Assembly: GCF_000699445.3 (NCBI RefSeq)
Contig: NC_067196.1
Coordinates: forward strand, 1,736,001 to 1,800,000
Length of the DNA stretch: 64,000 nt
Source of the DNA: Schistosoma haematobium
Taxonomy: Eukaryota > Platyhelminthes > Trematoda > Strigeidida > Schistosomatidae
Direction: 5' to 3'
The notes beneath the pieces were generated by a model that was not told the DNA's origin, made no database searches, and was given only the letters and a program-made list of their open reading frames with translations. A program made the position numbers and the translations under genes. This document shows, one piece after another, positions 10,439-19,804 of the stretch; within the stretch, counting starts at the first letter, position 1; each line of letters opens with the position of its first letter.

Positions 10439-10489
10439 ATCTGCTTCGATTGCTTGAAAGTATTCCAGTTCAATTAAAGTGACTTGTTG
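10439..10489 (-). CDS. Exon encoding start of a RasGEF catalytic domain
   Basis: This 51-nt minus-strand exon is bounded by a pyrimidine-rich acceptor (ctatcttttatag) and a consensus donor (GAT|gtaagt). It encodes QQVTLIELEYFQAIEAD in phase 0. Joined to the exon at 12420-12632, which ends ...VDPELIA in phase 0, it gives ELIAQQVTLIELEYFQAI. That is the first helix of CDC25-type Ras guanine nucleotide exchange factors (pattern xxAxQLTLIExxxFxxI). These proteins load GTP on Ras-family GTPases at membranes. The following exons were not found and may lie before the window. A RalGPS-like protein is my best guess from the SYD...LKVDPE lead-in; other RasGEFs remain possible. Confidence 0.65.
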
Positions 10490-11402
10490 CTATAAAAGAT
10501 AGAAAGAAATGAATTAATAAAAACAAATGTTAAACTAATTAAATGTCGATGATTAAAAAAAATATTGAACTACGTTAGATGGCTAGAGGAAGTCAAAAAG
10601 AAACGTTTTAAATATCCAACATACTATATGAGATGTTGATTTACTTCAACTTATGATCACATTACAACGTGATCAATAAAATTTGATCAGCACTAAATAG
10701 GACCAAACAGATATAGAATTAGTCACTATTTACTGATCCATCAACTGTATATAATGAACCATAAATGAACAGATTACAAGTTCCAAAGTCATGTTTTACA
10801 TACATGGATTTGTATGATCGGATTGAATATTCCATAAAATGAAGGAATTTAATGTCAAATGTATGATCTTATGCTTTAACTGCTCAATAATAGAGAAAAA
10901 ATTTCAGTTGTTTTTAGCAATAACCGAACGCTATCGATAAAGTAAGAATATAATAACTGTGCTGAGTGCATTATAATTCTACCTTAAATGGTTGGCGGTA
11001 GTCAGTAGGATACCCTGCGCCTAGGTTTCGTGATAGTTGACACTCATTGTTAAGGGAATTTACAATCTTTAGGGACTGGATGTTACCTATGAGACTCGAA
11101 CATGAGAAAAACAGTTTAACAGTCTGTGGTGTAAACACTAAGGACTTGACAAATATGATATTGGTCACTATCAAGTTATCACTCGATATGACTGTCTTAA
11201 TCGTACACGAGGTCGAGGAAGACCTAAATACATCAGTAGTAGCATCTCGGACAGTGAAGTTTGACGAAGTAGATTCGAGTTCCACAGGGGGCACCAGCTC
11301 CCCTAAGCTCCCATGTACCCGTTACTAACGCTCGGCAATTATTACAAAACTTGGGTTCTGTTTAACTACGTACAGACAAGCCTAGCATACCGAACATAGT
11401 TT
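10490..11402. other. Probable intron; contains an unassigned open frame
   Basis: It lies between the R repeat and the RasGEF exon on the minus strand. Open frames on both strands overlap at 10971-11328 (93-107 aa), and I recognise neither product. One is probably the shadow of the other or of an old repeat. The plus-strand frame runs up to the R repeat. No splice or promoter signal was identified. Confidence 0.3.
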
Positions 11403-11565
11403 TTATTTATTTATTTCAACACATAGATATTGGTACGAGGAGGCACCAAATACATATGCGCCACACAAATCTCATTCGATATGTGTGAGGGCTGTGATAC
11501 TGTCCGGGTGCCCAGACCGAAGCAGGTGGTTTTCTTAGGTGGCCACACCCCTAGTTTTTAATAAG
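11403..11565 (-). repeat. R repeat, copy 2 (3' end only)
   Basis: The plus strand shows tttatttatttatttcaac then acatatgcgccacacaaat, tgtgtgagggctgtgatac and cccagaccgaagcaggtgg, the inverted 3' third of the R repeat. Similarity ends near 11565, so the copy is 5'-truncated, as is usual for LINE-mobilised elements. Confidence 0.65.
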
Positions 11566-12419
11566 GAGTGTAACCATAGAATACAAAGTAGGAAATACTT
11601 TTAACACAGAAGTTTTAGAAGATGAAGAATGAATCTCCCTAGGTCGCTGTGACCAATTTTCAGATATTTAAAGTTAAAGACAAATGAATACAGTCATTTA
11701 GTGGACCCTAACCAGTAAACGTGTGTCACAATACTTAGATAAAACCAACATTCAACAACAACATAGATAAGCCAATCTTAACCTTCTTTTCACTTACTGA
11801 TTACCACTATACAATCAGTTAGTTGGCTGTGGATGTGTGGTACATGTCACAAACACATCAGTCAATGGAAGTTCACAACCTCGTCTACTAAGTGATACAC
11901 TTATTTTATGATATGTGGACACCCATCTTACACTACAAGTGAAGCACCTCAGTGAATATCAAGTATGCTTTTATAAACCGTACTGATAAATTCTCAGCCA
12001 ATGACCTGATAAGGTTGACGAAGCTTGAAAGATAAGTTTATTAGTCAATCATTTAGACTTTCTATGTTCAGATCAGTCACCAAAACAGACCATTTTGTAG
12101 ATAATGATTACTTTATTAAGAAAATCAAAATAACGATCGTAGTAGTGCATATTCAGTTTCCAAACTCAAACAATAGGAGTTTGATTTTGTCGTGAACCTG
12201 TTATCGTTGTAACACTATGTCATGAATCATAATCGGTTCAATCAGTCAGCTACAAAGTAGGACCAGGCACAATGAAACGCTCCAACGGATAAAATATGAA
12301 ACTATGGCTTACTGAATAAATAAGAACATTGATGAAAAATGTCATATGAAAATGATCTATAATACTCTTGCCTAGTTATTAGCAGTTACATGGAAAAGAA
12401 AGAAAAAACAACAACGTAC
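11566..12419. other. Probable intron sequence
   Basis: No coding, RNA or transposon signature recognised. It lies between the two RasGEF exons on the minus strand. Confidence 0.35.
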
Positions 12420-12632
12420 AGCAATTAATTCAGGATCAACTTTTAAATGTTTTTCATAACGACTTCTACCAACATCTAGTGTATCATAACTTTTACGTAC
12501 AATTTTCATGACATTTGGAACAGTTGAAGATTTACTTCGATGTGATTTATTGTTTGTTATTATCTTCGATATGTTTGATGTGGCTCTTTGATTTGAAGTA
12601 TTTGGTTGCGGGAAAATGGAATCCAGTGAACT
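12420..12632 (-). CDS. Exon upstream of and leading into the RasGEF domain
   Basis: This 213-nt exon (71 codons, phase 0 at both ends) is bounded by a long pyrimidine tract plus AAG acceptor near 12633 and a GCT|gtacgt donor. The product begins SSLDSIFPQPN, has a Ser/Asn/Lys-rich middle and ends KHLKVDPELIA, which reads straight into QQVTLIE of the exon at 10439-10489. The RKSYDTLD...LKVDPE lead-in resembles the segment just before the exchange domain of RalGPS-type exchange factors. The unspliced frame includes upstream intron codons (LVFFIFVTLCIPFFF), which are not protein. Confidence 0.65.
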
Positions 12633-12821
12633 CTTAAAAAAAAACGGGATACATAAAGTGACAAAGATAAAAAAAACTAACAAATAAGTGAACTTTGAAA
12701 GGAAGGATAGAATAAATTGAATAATTATTTCTTTCTAACTGGGTTCACTTAACAGTAAAATCTGGTTCATGATTAAACCTATAGTGATTAATTAAATGTA
12801 AAAATCACACATATTTTTTTG

Positions 12822-12954
12822 GTATCAGAAGGGGTTTTGTGGGTGTTGTAGTAATTTCAATAGTTGAAGTCATGAGTCTAGATTCAATTGACTCATGATC
12901 TCAACTATTGAAATCACTACAACAACTACAGAACCCTTTCTGATACTAATCAAC
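12822..12954. mobile_element. Fold-back unit made only of S-element termini
   Basis: Two arms of about 48-60 bp are near-perfect reverse complements around a short ttcaatt-like centre. They run from gtatcagaaggggttttgtg through ttcaatagttga to catgagtc and back. The same sequence forms the outer ends of S elements at 13982 and 21816. As RNA or single-stranded DNA it would form a long hairpin. It probably arose by internal deletion of an S element. Confidence 0.65.
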
Positions 12955-12967
12955 ATATACTCACTAG

Positions 12968-13318
12968 TGACTGGCTTCAAGAGGTATTTCCTGTAGTTCT
13001 AGTGAGAGGCAGTGATCAGTGGATTTCAACCGGGTCAGTTGTGAGATAGTTACTCACTGATGACAATGGTGGATTTGTCGCTCAGTTTCGCGGATTATTT
13101 GAAGTTAGACATTAACACCGTTGGATGCCGGCTCAATGGTCCAGTGGTTAAGCGCTCGAGCACGAGACTGATAGGTCCTGGGTTCGAATCCCGCGAAGCG
13201 GGGTCGTGGATACGCACTGATGAGGAGTTCCATACTAGGACGAAACGGCCGTCCAGTGCTTCCACATTTTCCTTGGTGGTCTAGCTTCAGTTGACTCATG
13301 ATCTCAACCATTGAATTT
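12968..13318 (+). mobile_element. S element copy 2, full tRNA-like/hammerhead unit
   Basis: It starts near ctcactagtgactggcttc. It carries a tRNA-like Pol III promoter (A box TGGTCCAGTGG at 13137-13147, B box GGTTCGAATCC at 13181-13191), then a hammerhead-like block at 13209-13256, and ends gtggtctagcttcagttgac then tcatgatctcaacca. Compared with the other copies the hammerhead core reads ATGAGGA where CTGAGGA is expected, so C3 is lost; GAAA, the ACGG/CCGT stem III and the GTC cleavage triplet are intact. Confidence 0.65.
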
Positions 13319-13369
13319 ATTTTTTTTATAAACTGCTACAGTATGTAAAGGTCTTGAGTGGCTGAGTAG

Positions 13370-13465
13370 TATCCAAGCCTTCACAAAAATCGAATGATGA
13401 AGTGTGGCGTATATGTAATCGGTGCCTCCCTTGTACCAATATTTGTGTTCAAATAAATGAATAGA
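13370..13465 (+). repeat. R repeat, 3' tail fragment
   Basis: Contains aaatcgaatgatgaagtgtg followed by gcgtatatg, cggtgcctcccttgtacc and aatatttgtgttcaaataaa, the tail shared by R repeats and LINE C. Confidence 0.6.
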
Positions 13466-13981
13466 ATAAATATGTAAATGATGTATAGAATCTCAATGTA
13501 TAATAATGCAGAAATATGCTGAATGAATCAATTATATGTGATGTAACATCTAGTTTAAGAGTACAGTGATTTTCGACCGGACATTGAAAATTGGTACCAA
13601 GCAAGTATCATCAAGTAATTAGTTATCTTTTTGGAAGCTATAGTCTCAATATTGTTTGTTATATTAACATTTTCTTCTAGTCTTGCATAGATTCAGAAAG
13701 AATGAAAATGAATTTGATTAGACGATTACAACAACTTAACTAGAAAGTACTATAGTAAGTAAAGTGATTTTAGGCAAGGATGTAGAAGTTCAAACGAATC
13801 AATAATTTAGTAGTTTAATTACACATGCTCTTAGCTATTGTTTATTCATTTAGTTCACATAAAATCTGGTACAACTAGGTACCACAAATAGTATGTTTTA
13901 CATAAATAATATTTCTATATGGGGCAAGATATTGCTCAGCAGCTCAAACAGAAATAAGTTTATCAGAAAAGGTTTTGTGAA
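13466..13981. other. AT-rich spacer
   Basis: No gene or repeat recognised. Confidence 0.3.
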
Positions 13982-14215
13982 GATTTTAGAAATTTCAATA
14001 GTTGAAATCAGGAGTCAATTGAAGCTAGACCACCATGGAAAATATAGAAGCACTAAACTGAGTGAGACTGATAGGTCCTGGGTTCGCGGGGGGCAGAATC
14101 GTGGATTCGCACTACTGAGGAGTCTCATACTAGGACGAAACGGCCATCCAGCGCTTCCAGGTTTTTCATGGTGGTCTACTGTCAATTGACTCATGATTTC
14201 AACGATAGAAATAAG
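13982..14215 (+). mobile_element. S element copy 3 with clear terminal inverted repeats
   Basis: The left end (ttcaatagttgaaatcagga, gtcaattgaagctagaccac) is the inverse of the right end (gtggtctactgtcaattgac, tcatgatttcaacgatagaa) over about 60 bp. The tRNA-like head is internally shortened to gactgataggtcctgggttc, so the B box is damaged. The hammerhead block at 14109-14154 keeps CTGAGGA, a GTCT/GGAC stem II and GAAA, but stem III has a mismatch (ACGG/CCAT). Confidence 0.65.
14109..14154 (+). ncRNA. Hammerhead-like ribozyme, S copy 3
   Basis: Core CTGAGGA (14115-14121; position 7 is free in hammerheads), stem II GTCT/GGAC with loop catacta, GAAA (14137-14140), and an ATC cleavage triplet ending at 14148. 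Stem I pairing (gcacta with cagcgc) and stem III each contain mismatches, so activity is doubtful. Confidence 0.45.
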
Positions 14216-14544
14216 TTTCCTTAAAGCGCTACTCTCCCTGGGCCTTTGACTTAATTTCACCCTGTACAGGAGCTAAACCAGAAGACGCCGTCTCGTGGTA
14301 GCCAGTAGCTAAAGATAGATTTACACAACATTCGTCCCACCACCAGGATCATGGGAACCATATACATCACTGGTTTACAATTAGTGTTTTCTAGATCTTC
14401 TATATCTACGACCCCGGTCTAAGCAGTAAACGTTCGCTGTGTATCCTCTCATTTCCCAAAACACCACCTTTACATGAAGCTATGGTTGTATAGCGCCATT
14501 AAATAATCTCGAGAAGAAACGACTTTCTTTCCTTGACAGTATTA

Positions 14545-15050
14545 GGGCATTTAAGGATGTGCATTTGCTTCCCGACCGTTGTTGCTACCTTGACGTGGTG
14601 GTCAGGCTTGCCTATCGTGATGAAGCAACCGAGCTATACTGGCTGGAACAACCGTTCCTCAAGGTCCTACCATGTCACATAGGTTGGTTAAAGAGCGGTA
14701 AGACTAAAAGCAACAAACCCAAGGTCCGAAGGCGAAGTCGTACTGCTGACTGTACAGAAGTGTGGCAGCGGTAGTGTTCCTTTCAGACAACCAGCATAAC
14801 AGCGATGCTGTCTTCCCACAAGAAGGGGTGGGGTTAGAATAGGTCGACCCTAAAAATACACACCTCGCCTTATCCCACGCATATCCGTCTCCGGCGGTAA
14901 GGTCTCAACAAGTACGGAGCTAACACAAACATTACCCACAAAAAGGTCGTGTGTGACCGACCTCAAGCAGTTGTCACTTTGACACTGCGGTCACGCTCTC
15001 AGGTCACTAAGACCACCTCTAATCCAATTTCCTTTTCACGTACCTCCATT
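14545..15050 (+). mobile_element. 5' fragment of an A-type LINE
   Basis: It matches, in opposite orientation, the 5' UTR and first codons of LINE A3 (36600-36992). Shared blocks include ggaacaaccgttcctcaagg, agcggtaagactaaaagcaa, aggtccgaaggcgaagtcgt and the peptide DRPQAV...LRSRSQV...SNPISFS. Similarity ends near 15050. A fragment with a 5' end but no 3' end is not explained by ordinary target-primed truncation and implies later deletion or recombination. Confidence 0.7.
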
Positions 15051-16589
15051 TGCTTATTGTACATGCATACAATCTTATATATTTTGTCATATATGTTATG
15101 CCACCCTGAGTTATGTCATAAACACATTACTGGACAGATAAGCGTAGTAGTACAATGATTACTAATTAATTAAGGACTATGATATTGTTAATAGCAAAAA
15201 TATAGATATAAAGGAATTTCTTAGAGAAACATCAAACATTTTAATTCTGTTATTAGAATACATATATAGATAGAAAACGAAAACCTTAACAGAAATATAG
15301 ATTTTGAGACTGAAACATCCTGTGACAAATAAGTCAAATAATAACAGAGGAAATGTTCAAATAGACATTAAGATTATTAATGACGTTAACAAGTTAAAAT
15401 ACATTGTAAATTTGTACACAAACACATACAAGTAGAAAAGTAACACAAATGTGTTTTCTGACTAAGTAATGGTGATTATAGTAAAAAAAAGATACGTGAC
15501 TACATGAATTAAGCCGATTTTACCAACATATTCAACTGGAACCTGTTCATTATCTAATGATATCAGTGGTTTTATTTTGATATGGTTTATTATAGAATTT
15601 TTGTGTATACAGTTGAGTCGCCTTTCGAGAACTACAACAGGGCCTCTAGAGACTCTAATGAAGCCGACGAGTTTCTATCCAGTCAGAACATGATGGAGCT
15701 TTTTAGAAATATTAACGTGGCATTCTATGATTAGACAGTAACCTAATATGTTCAATGTTTTAGTAAGATTGTTGCTGAAAACAGATTTAGTTTCTGTCTA
15801 CTTAACATCATAGAAGTTTTCACCAAGCATACCATTGATTGTCACTATGAAGGTATATATTTTGCAATTGTATAGCATTGAGAATGAATTCACTAAGAAG
15901 AGAATTATAGGCTGAACCAATCATTCTTGTTTTTACGTCTCACTATTTCGTTTATACCCACACAAAAATCACATGCAAGTGTATGTGTATGAAGTTGTGA
16001 GATACACCTTTCATGTATGGAATAGCAATAACGATATTTGAACCTTGGTATTTGGAATACATAATGTTGAAACTATGACAAACTTTATCGAGTCAACCAT
16101 AACCAATATAAGATCTGGCACATATATACCTTGGTTGAACCTTTCACAACATATTAATATAGCAGTTACAGTGGTACCAGTATCTGAAAAGAATGGACTA
16201 TACGGTTTTAGAAAAATGAATCGGTAAAGTGTACAACAATTTCGAAACTCATGATCTAAGTGAGGACCAATATGGCTGAATTTGTGGTCGGACATTTTGA
16301 ATGATTAGGTTCACAATTGTTTGTAGTGAAGCAGAGGCATTTACTCTTTATCTTACACCTGATCATGAATTTTAGTTTTCCTTGGCACATACCTTCATGG
16401 ACCATATTTTTAAATACTTCGTCTTCAGCAATATTATTGCTGCTTACTTACACCGTTTACTCCTCGTGGAGGAGCATAGACCGCCCCACCAGCACTCTCC
16501 ATCCAACCCTGTCCGTGACAATCCTTTGAGCTCCTTCCAGTTGTTATTCATCCTTTTCATATCTCCTTCCATTTCCCGACGTAATATGT
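15051..16589. other. Unassigned AT-rich region
   Basis: No recognisable protein or repeat boundary. Overlapping open frames on both strands at 16011-16295 have no family resemblance to anything I know. Could be intron of the minus-strand gene. Confidence 0.3.
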
Positions 16590-17035
16590 TCTGTAGTTAT
16601 TTATTTAAACACATAAACATTTGTACAAGGAAGCACCAAATAGATATGCGCCACACAAATTATTCGATTTGTGTGAGGGCTGTGATACTGTCCGGGTGCC
16701 CAAACCAAAGCAGGTGGTTTTCTTAAAACGCCACATCCGGAGCCAGCAATCTAACGGTCTAATCTACAGGGCAGTGGAGCAACGTCATAAGATGTCGTGC
16801 CCTTGGTAGTCGGTGACCAATGATTGGTTCATATATCGTTTCTTCCTTCAGGATCCTGGAGCCAACTCATGTGCACCATTGGCTTGGAATTAGGGTTTTC
16901 CAACTCCCTAGGTGGGCTCTCCGTATCCACTAACCCGGTTAAAGCACCGGACATTTTCTTTTAGTCCTCTCGATTCCGTAAACAACAGTAATGCCAGGAG
17001 AAGGCAGTGATTAGGAATTCCCTGACAATGGTTGT
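16590..17035 (-). repeat. R repeat, copy 3, near full length
   Basis: The complete unit runs in inverse orientation from the tail (atttatttaaacacataaac, atatgcgccacacaaat) through caaagcaggtggttttctta, ggtgaccaatgattggttca and tggagccaactcatgtgcac to the head ending near ccctgacaatgg. It aligns end to end with copies at 8515 and 19040, which defines a ~440-bp unit. Confidence 0.65.
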
Positions 17036-17774
17036 ATGTGTAGTGAGCGAGAACACAGGTGGGGACAAACGGATGTATTTAGCACAACAATTACAGACTA
17101 TCTCAATAAAATCCAAATACCATATAGTAAATCGTCAATTTGCAAAATATTCATGTATCAAATCAAACCAGACGGTTTCTGTTGCAAACACCAATCCATT
17201 GTCTCCCATTCCATTGTTCATAGGTTTTCTTACAAATTCCATTATGTTCTCGCTCTACCTTTCTTGATCTTCGCCATCTTCTACTGCCAGACCTTACGCT
17301 CTTTTGACGCACGTTATATACTACTTATGTCAATATAAGTAGCTCACACCAGAGTATGCACGTGGCCATGTAAGAGAAGTTGGAGATGGAAAGTTAACCT
17401 CCCCCCGCTCCCGGCCGTACCAGGGCTTTGAGGGGGTGACCAATGTGTTCTTTGACCTTCCTCTTTTTCGCTTCCCTTCAGGATCTGTGTTGGGGCTTGC
17501 CTCATGATGTAATTTGGTGATCATTGCTACTATATTAATGAAAATCTCTATTGCTATTCATGTTATCAAGTTAATCTGGTATGAAAATTTAAGCCAACAC
17601 ACATCTATAACACATTTCACATTAATAATGAGTTTAGCTTATACAGAATTTATTGATGATGCATTTGAAACGCAATCTATTGCCGAATATATTTACTACA
17701 TTAATAAGAAAGAAATAATTATCATAGAGAAACAATTTTTTTAATTATTTACTAATTACCAGTTCTCAGGGGTT
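17036..17774. other. Unassigned region
   Basis: Contains a GC-richer block at 17340-17520 (ccccccgctcccggccgtac) that looks like repeat DNA, but no related copy was found in the window. No gene recognised. Confidence 0.3.
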
Positions 17775-18150
17775 GTGGAGATTGTTAAGTTTTGATTGAG
17801 ATCATGAACCGATTGATGTTAGACCACCATTGAAAATCTGGAAGCACTCGACGGCCGGTCCGCCCTATTGTGAGACTCCTCAGCAGTGCGCATCCACGAC
17901 CCTGCTCGCGAGATCCGGACCTAGAGCCTTAAGTTTTGCGCGCGAACGCTTAACCTACTGGACCACTGTGATCCGGCATCCAACGGTGTTTATGTCTAAC
18001 CTCAACCAATCCACGAAATTGCGCGACCATCTTCCATTGTAGTGAAGTAGATACCTGTTTCTACCCGACATGGATTAGCCCCACTGGTCACGGCTTCTAA
18101 CTAGAACTCCGAGAATTTTCTCACGAAGCTAGTCACTAGTGAGCACATGG
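17775..18150 (-). mobile_element. S element copy 4 (inverted partner of copy 5)
   Basis: Minus-strand full-length unit from ccatgtgctcactagtgact to the terminal catgatctcaatca. The tRNA-like A region (gtggtccagtaggttaagcg) is present and the B box is degraded. The hammerhead block keeps CTGAGGA, but GAAA is replaced by GGAC, so it is predicted inactive. It lies head to head with copy 5. Confidence 0.6.
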
Positions 18151-18290
18151 TAATTTTCGCGGGTTCGAACCCCGCGAGCGGGATCGTGGATGCACATTGC
18201 TGAGGAGTTTCACAATACGACGAAACGGCCGTCCAGTGCTTCCAGGTTTTCAATGGTGGTCTAACATCAATCGATTCATGATCTCAATCA
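18151..18290 (+). mobile_element. S element copy 5, carries the best hammerhead
   Basis: A 5'-truncated plus-strand unit starting within the tRNA-like head (B box GGTTCGAACCC at 18162-18172), continuing through the ribozyme to gtggtctaacatcaatcgat then tcatgatctcaatc. Together with copy 4 it forms a natural inverted repeat with arms of about 130 bp. Confidence 0.65.
18192..18239 (+). ncRNA. Hammerhead ribozyme with intact core
   Basis: Stem I is formed by CATTG and CAGTG (one G-U pair) flanking the catalytic core CTGAGGA (18200-18206). Stem II is GTT/GAC around a cacaata-like loop, followed by GAAA (18222-18225), a self-complementary stem III ACGGCCGT (18225-18232) and a GTC cleavage triplet ending at 18233. 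All invariant hammerhead positions I can check are present. Hammerheads in schistosome Sm-alpha-type retroposons are published; this copy is inferred from sequence and untested. Weak point: stem II is short. Confidence 0.6.
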
Positions 18291-19039
18291 AAAATATTTA
18301 CTAATTACATTTAATAGAGCCAATTATTTTTTTTTCTTCTTTTTGGTGATTATCTTTTAAATTAAATTTTTATGTCTGATAGTTTTCTTGAAAATCGATC
18401 TTGTTTAAGCTCTGAGAAAAGAAAACAATCACCATAGTAACGATTAATGTTAGGTGGTTAATGTTGTTAACTTTCTTTTTATATTTTGACAATAAAAAAG
18501 AATGTGATTATATATGTTCTTTTTTGTTATTTATGTATATAAAACTTGAATGAACCAATTGATTATTATTTGCTTAATCAAATAAGACATTCAATCTAGC
18601 AATGCTTAATGATTTAATAATTAGATAGAATAGTAAGAAGTAATGCGTAATAAGGCATATATTAAAAAAGAAAGGGATATAATAATAAACTGAAGTAAAA
18701 ATATACAGGAACATGTGAAATGATGAAAGAAAAAACAAATATTTTCCCAATTTCGTAGAATATGGAGTGGAAATGGATGGGTGTTAAAGAGGTAAGTTCT
18801 AGTTTAAGTCAAGGAACTTTGAATTCTTACTAATGGGTTCGAAGCTTTAAACCTAGTCAATCCAACCGAGTGGAGTTTAGCACTTACACAATAAGCGTAG
18901 CTTAGGACCTGGAAAAAAACAGTTTAAGTAACTTATGGACTGGAATCACCCCACTTAATTTAAGGCACAATTTGTACGGGGGATTTCTGGATATTGTAGT
19001 ATTTTGATAGTTGGAATCGCGAGCTGATCTTAGCTAGGC
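18291..19039. other. AT-rich spacer
   Basis: Mostly A/T-rich without coding signal. At 18975-19030 a diverged S-element terminus occurs (attgtagtattttgatagtt). Confidence 0.35.
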
Positions 19040-19520
19040 TACTATTAGCCCCCAAATGCTCTGGTTTGGTCGAGGGTAAGGAGTCACTCCTCCCTCTCCA
19101 AACGCTCTCACATGACCACGCGTATACAGCCACTGTCGGGGAAGTCCTACTGTCTTCTCTCAGCCGAGGTGTTGTTTACGAAATTGAGATGACAAAAAGC
19201 GGATGTCCGGCGCTTTAACGGAGTTGGTGGATATGGAGGATCCATTTACGGGAGTTGGAAAACCCTGATTCCAAACCACTGGTGCACATGGGCCCCGGGA
19301 TCCTGATGAAACAAATGGCGTATGAGTCTACTATTGGTCACCGGCTACTATGGGACCGCATCTCCTAACGTTGCTCCACTGCCATGCGAATCAGACGTTT
19401 AGGTCAAAAACTCGTGGAGTGGCCCCCTAAGTAAACCCCCTGCTCCGGTTTAAGTGCCCGGGCAGTGTTCCAGACCTCATACAAATCGAATGATGAAGTG
19501 TAGTGCATATAATTTTGGCG
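19040..19520 (+). repeat. R repeat, copy 4
   Basis: Near-complete unit beginning tgctctggtttggtcgaggg and including aggtgttgtttacgaaattg, gtgcacatgggccccgggat and attggtcaccggctactatg, and ending at gaagtgtagtgcatataat. The AT-rich tail is truncated. Confidence 0.65.
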
Positions 19521-19804
19521 GCCTGTTTGAATATCTGGGCTACCTCTTCCTGACATCAACATATCTTAACAAGTTACCTGTCTTTTGTTTGTTTTAACAC
19601 ATCATCATGTCGACTAATCGCATAACCTATTTAGGCGCGTTTATGAAAAGTTTGCGATCTTTCGCCGTAAAATTTACAAAAAAGTACAATCCGAAACAAT
19701 GTGGTGGATTGAAAAGAATGACAATTGTTCAGATGTCGATTCATGAACTGCTAACATCTAACTGGTAATCACTCAATATTTATCGTCAGGATAGAAGAAA
19801 TAAA
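19521..19804. other. Spacer
   Basis: No gene recognised. Confidence 0.3.

Noticed and set aside
10439..10489. Reading the 17-residue exon as part of a homeodomain (LIELEYF resembles LELEKEF)
   Set aside because: Joining it to the upstream exon gives the RasGEF pattern ELIAQQVTLIE, and no homeodomain helix 3 was found nearby.
10971..11328. Overlapping 107-aa and 93-aa ORFs on opposite strands
   Set aside because: Neither resembles a known family, there is no start context or splice support, and they run into repeat DNA.
13137..13191. Possible tRNA gene from A and B boxes
   Set aside because: No clover-leaf acceptor stem could be closed, and the same boxes recur in several S elements. It is a tRNA-derived promoter in a repeat.
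13214..13240. Apparent canonical hammerhead core CTGATGAG at copy 2
   Set aside because: Alignment with other copies shows the true register is GCACTG followed by (C to A)TGAGGA; the CTGATGA match is shifted and does not leave a workable stem I.
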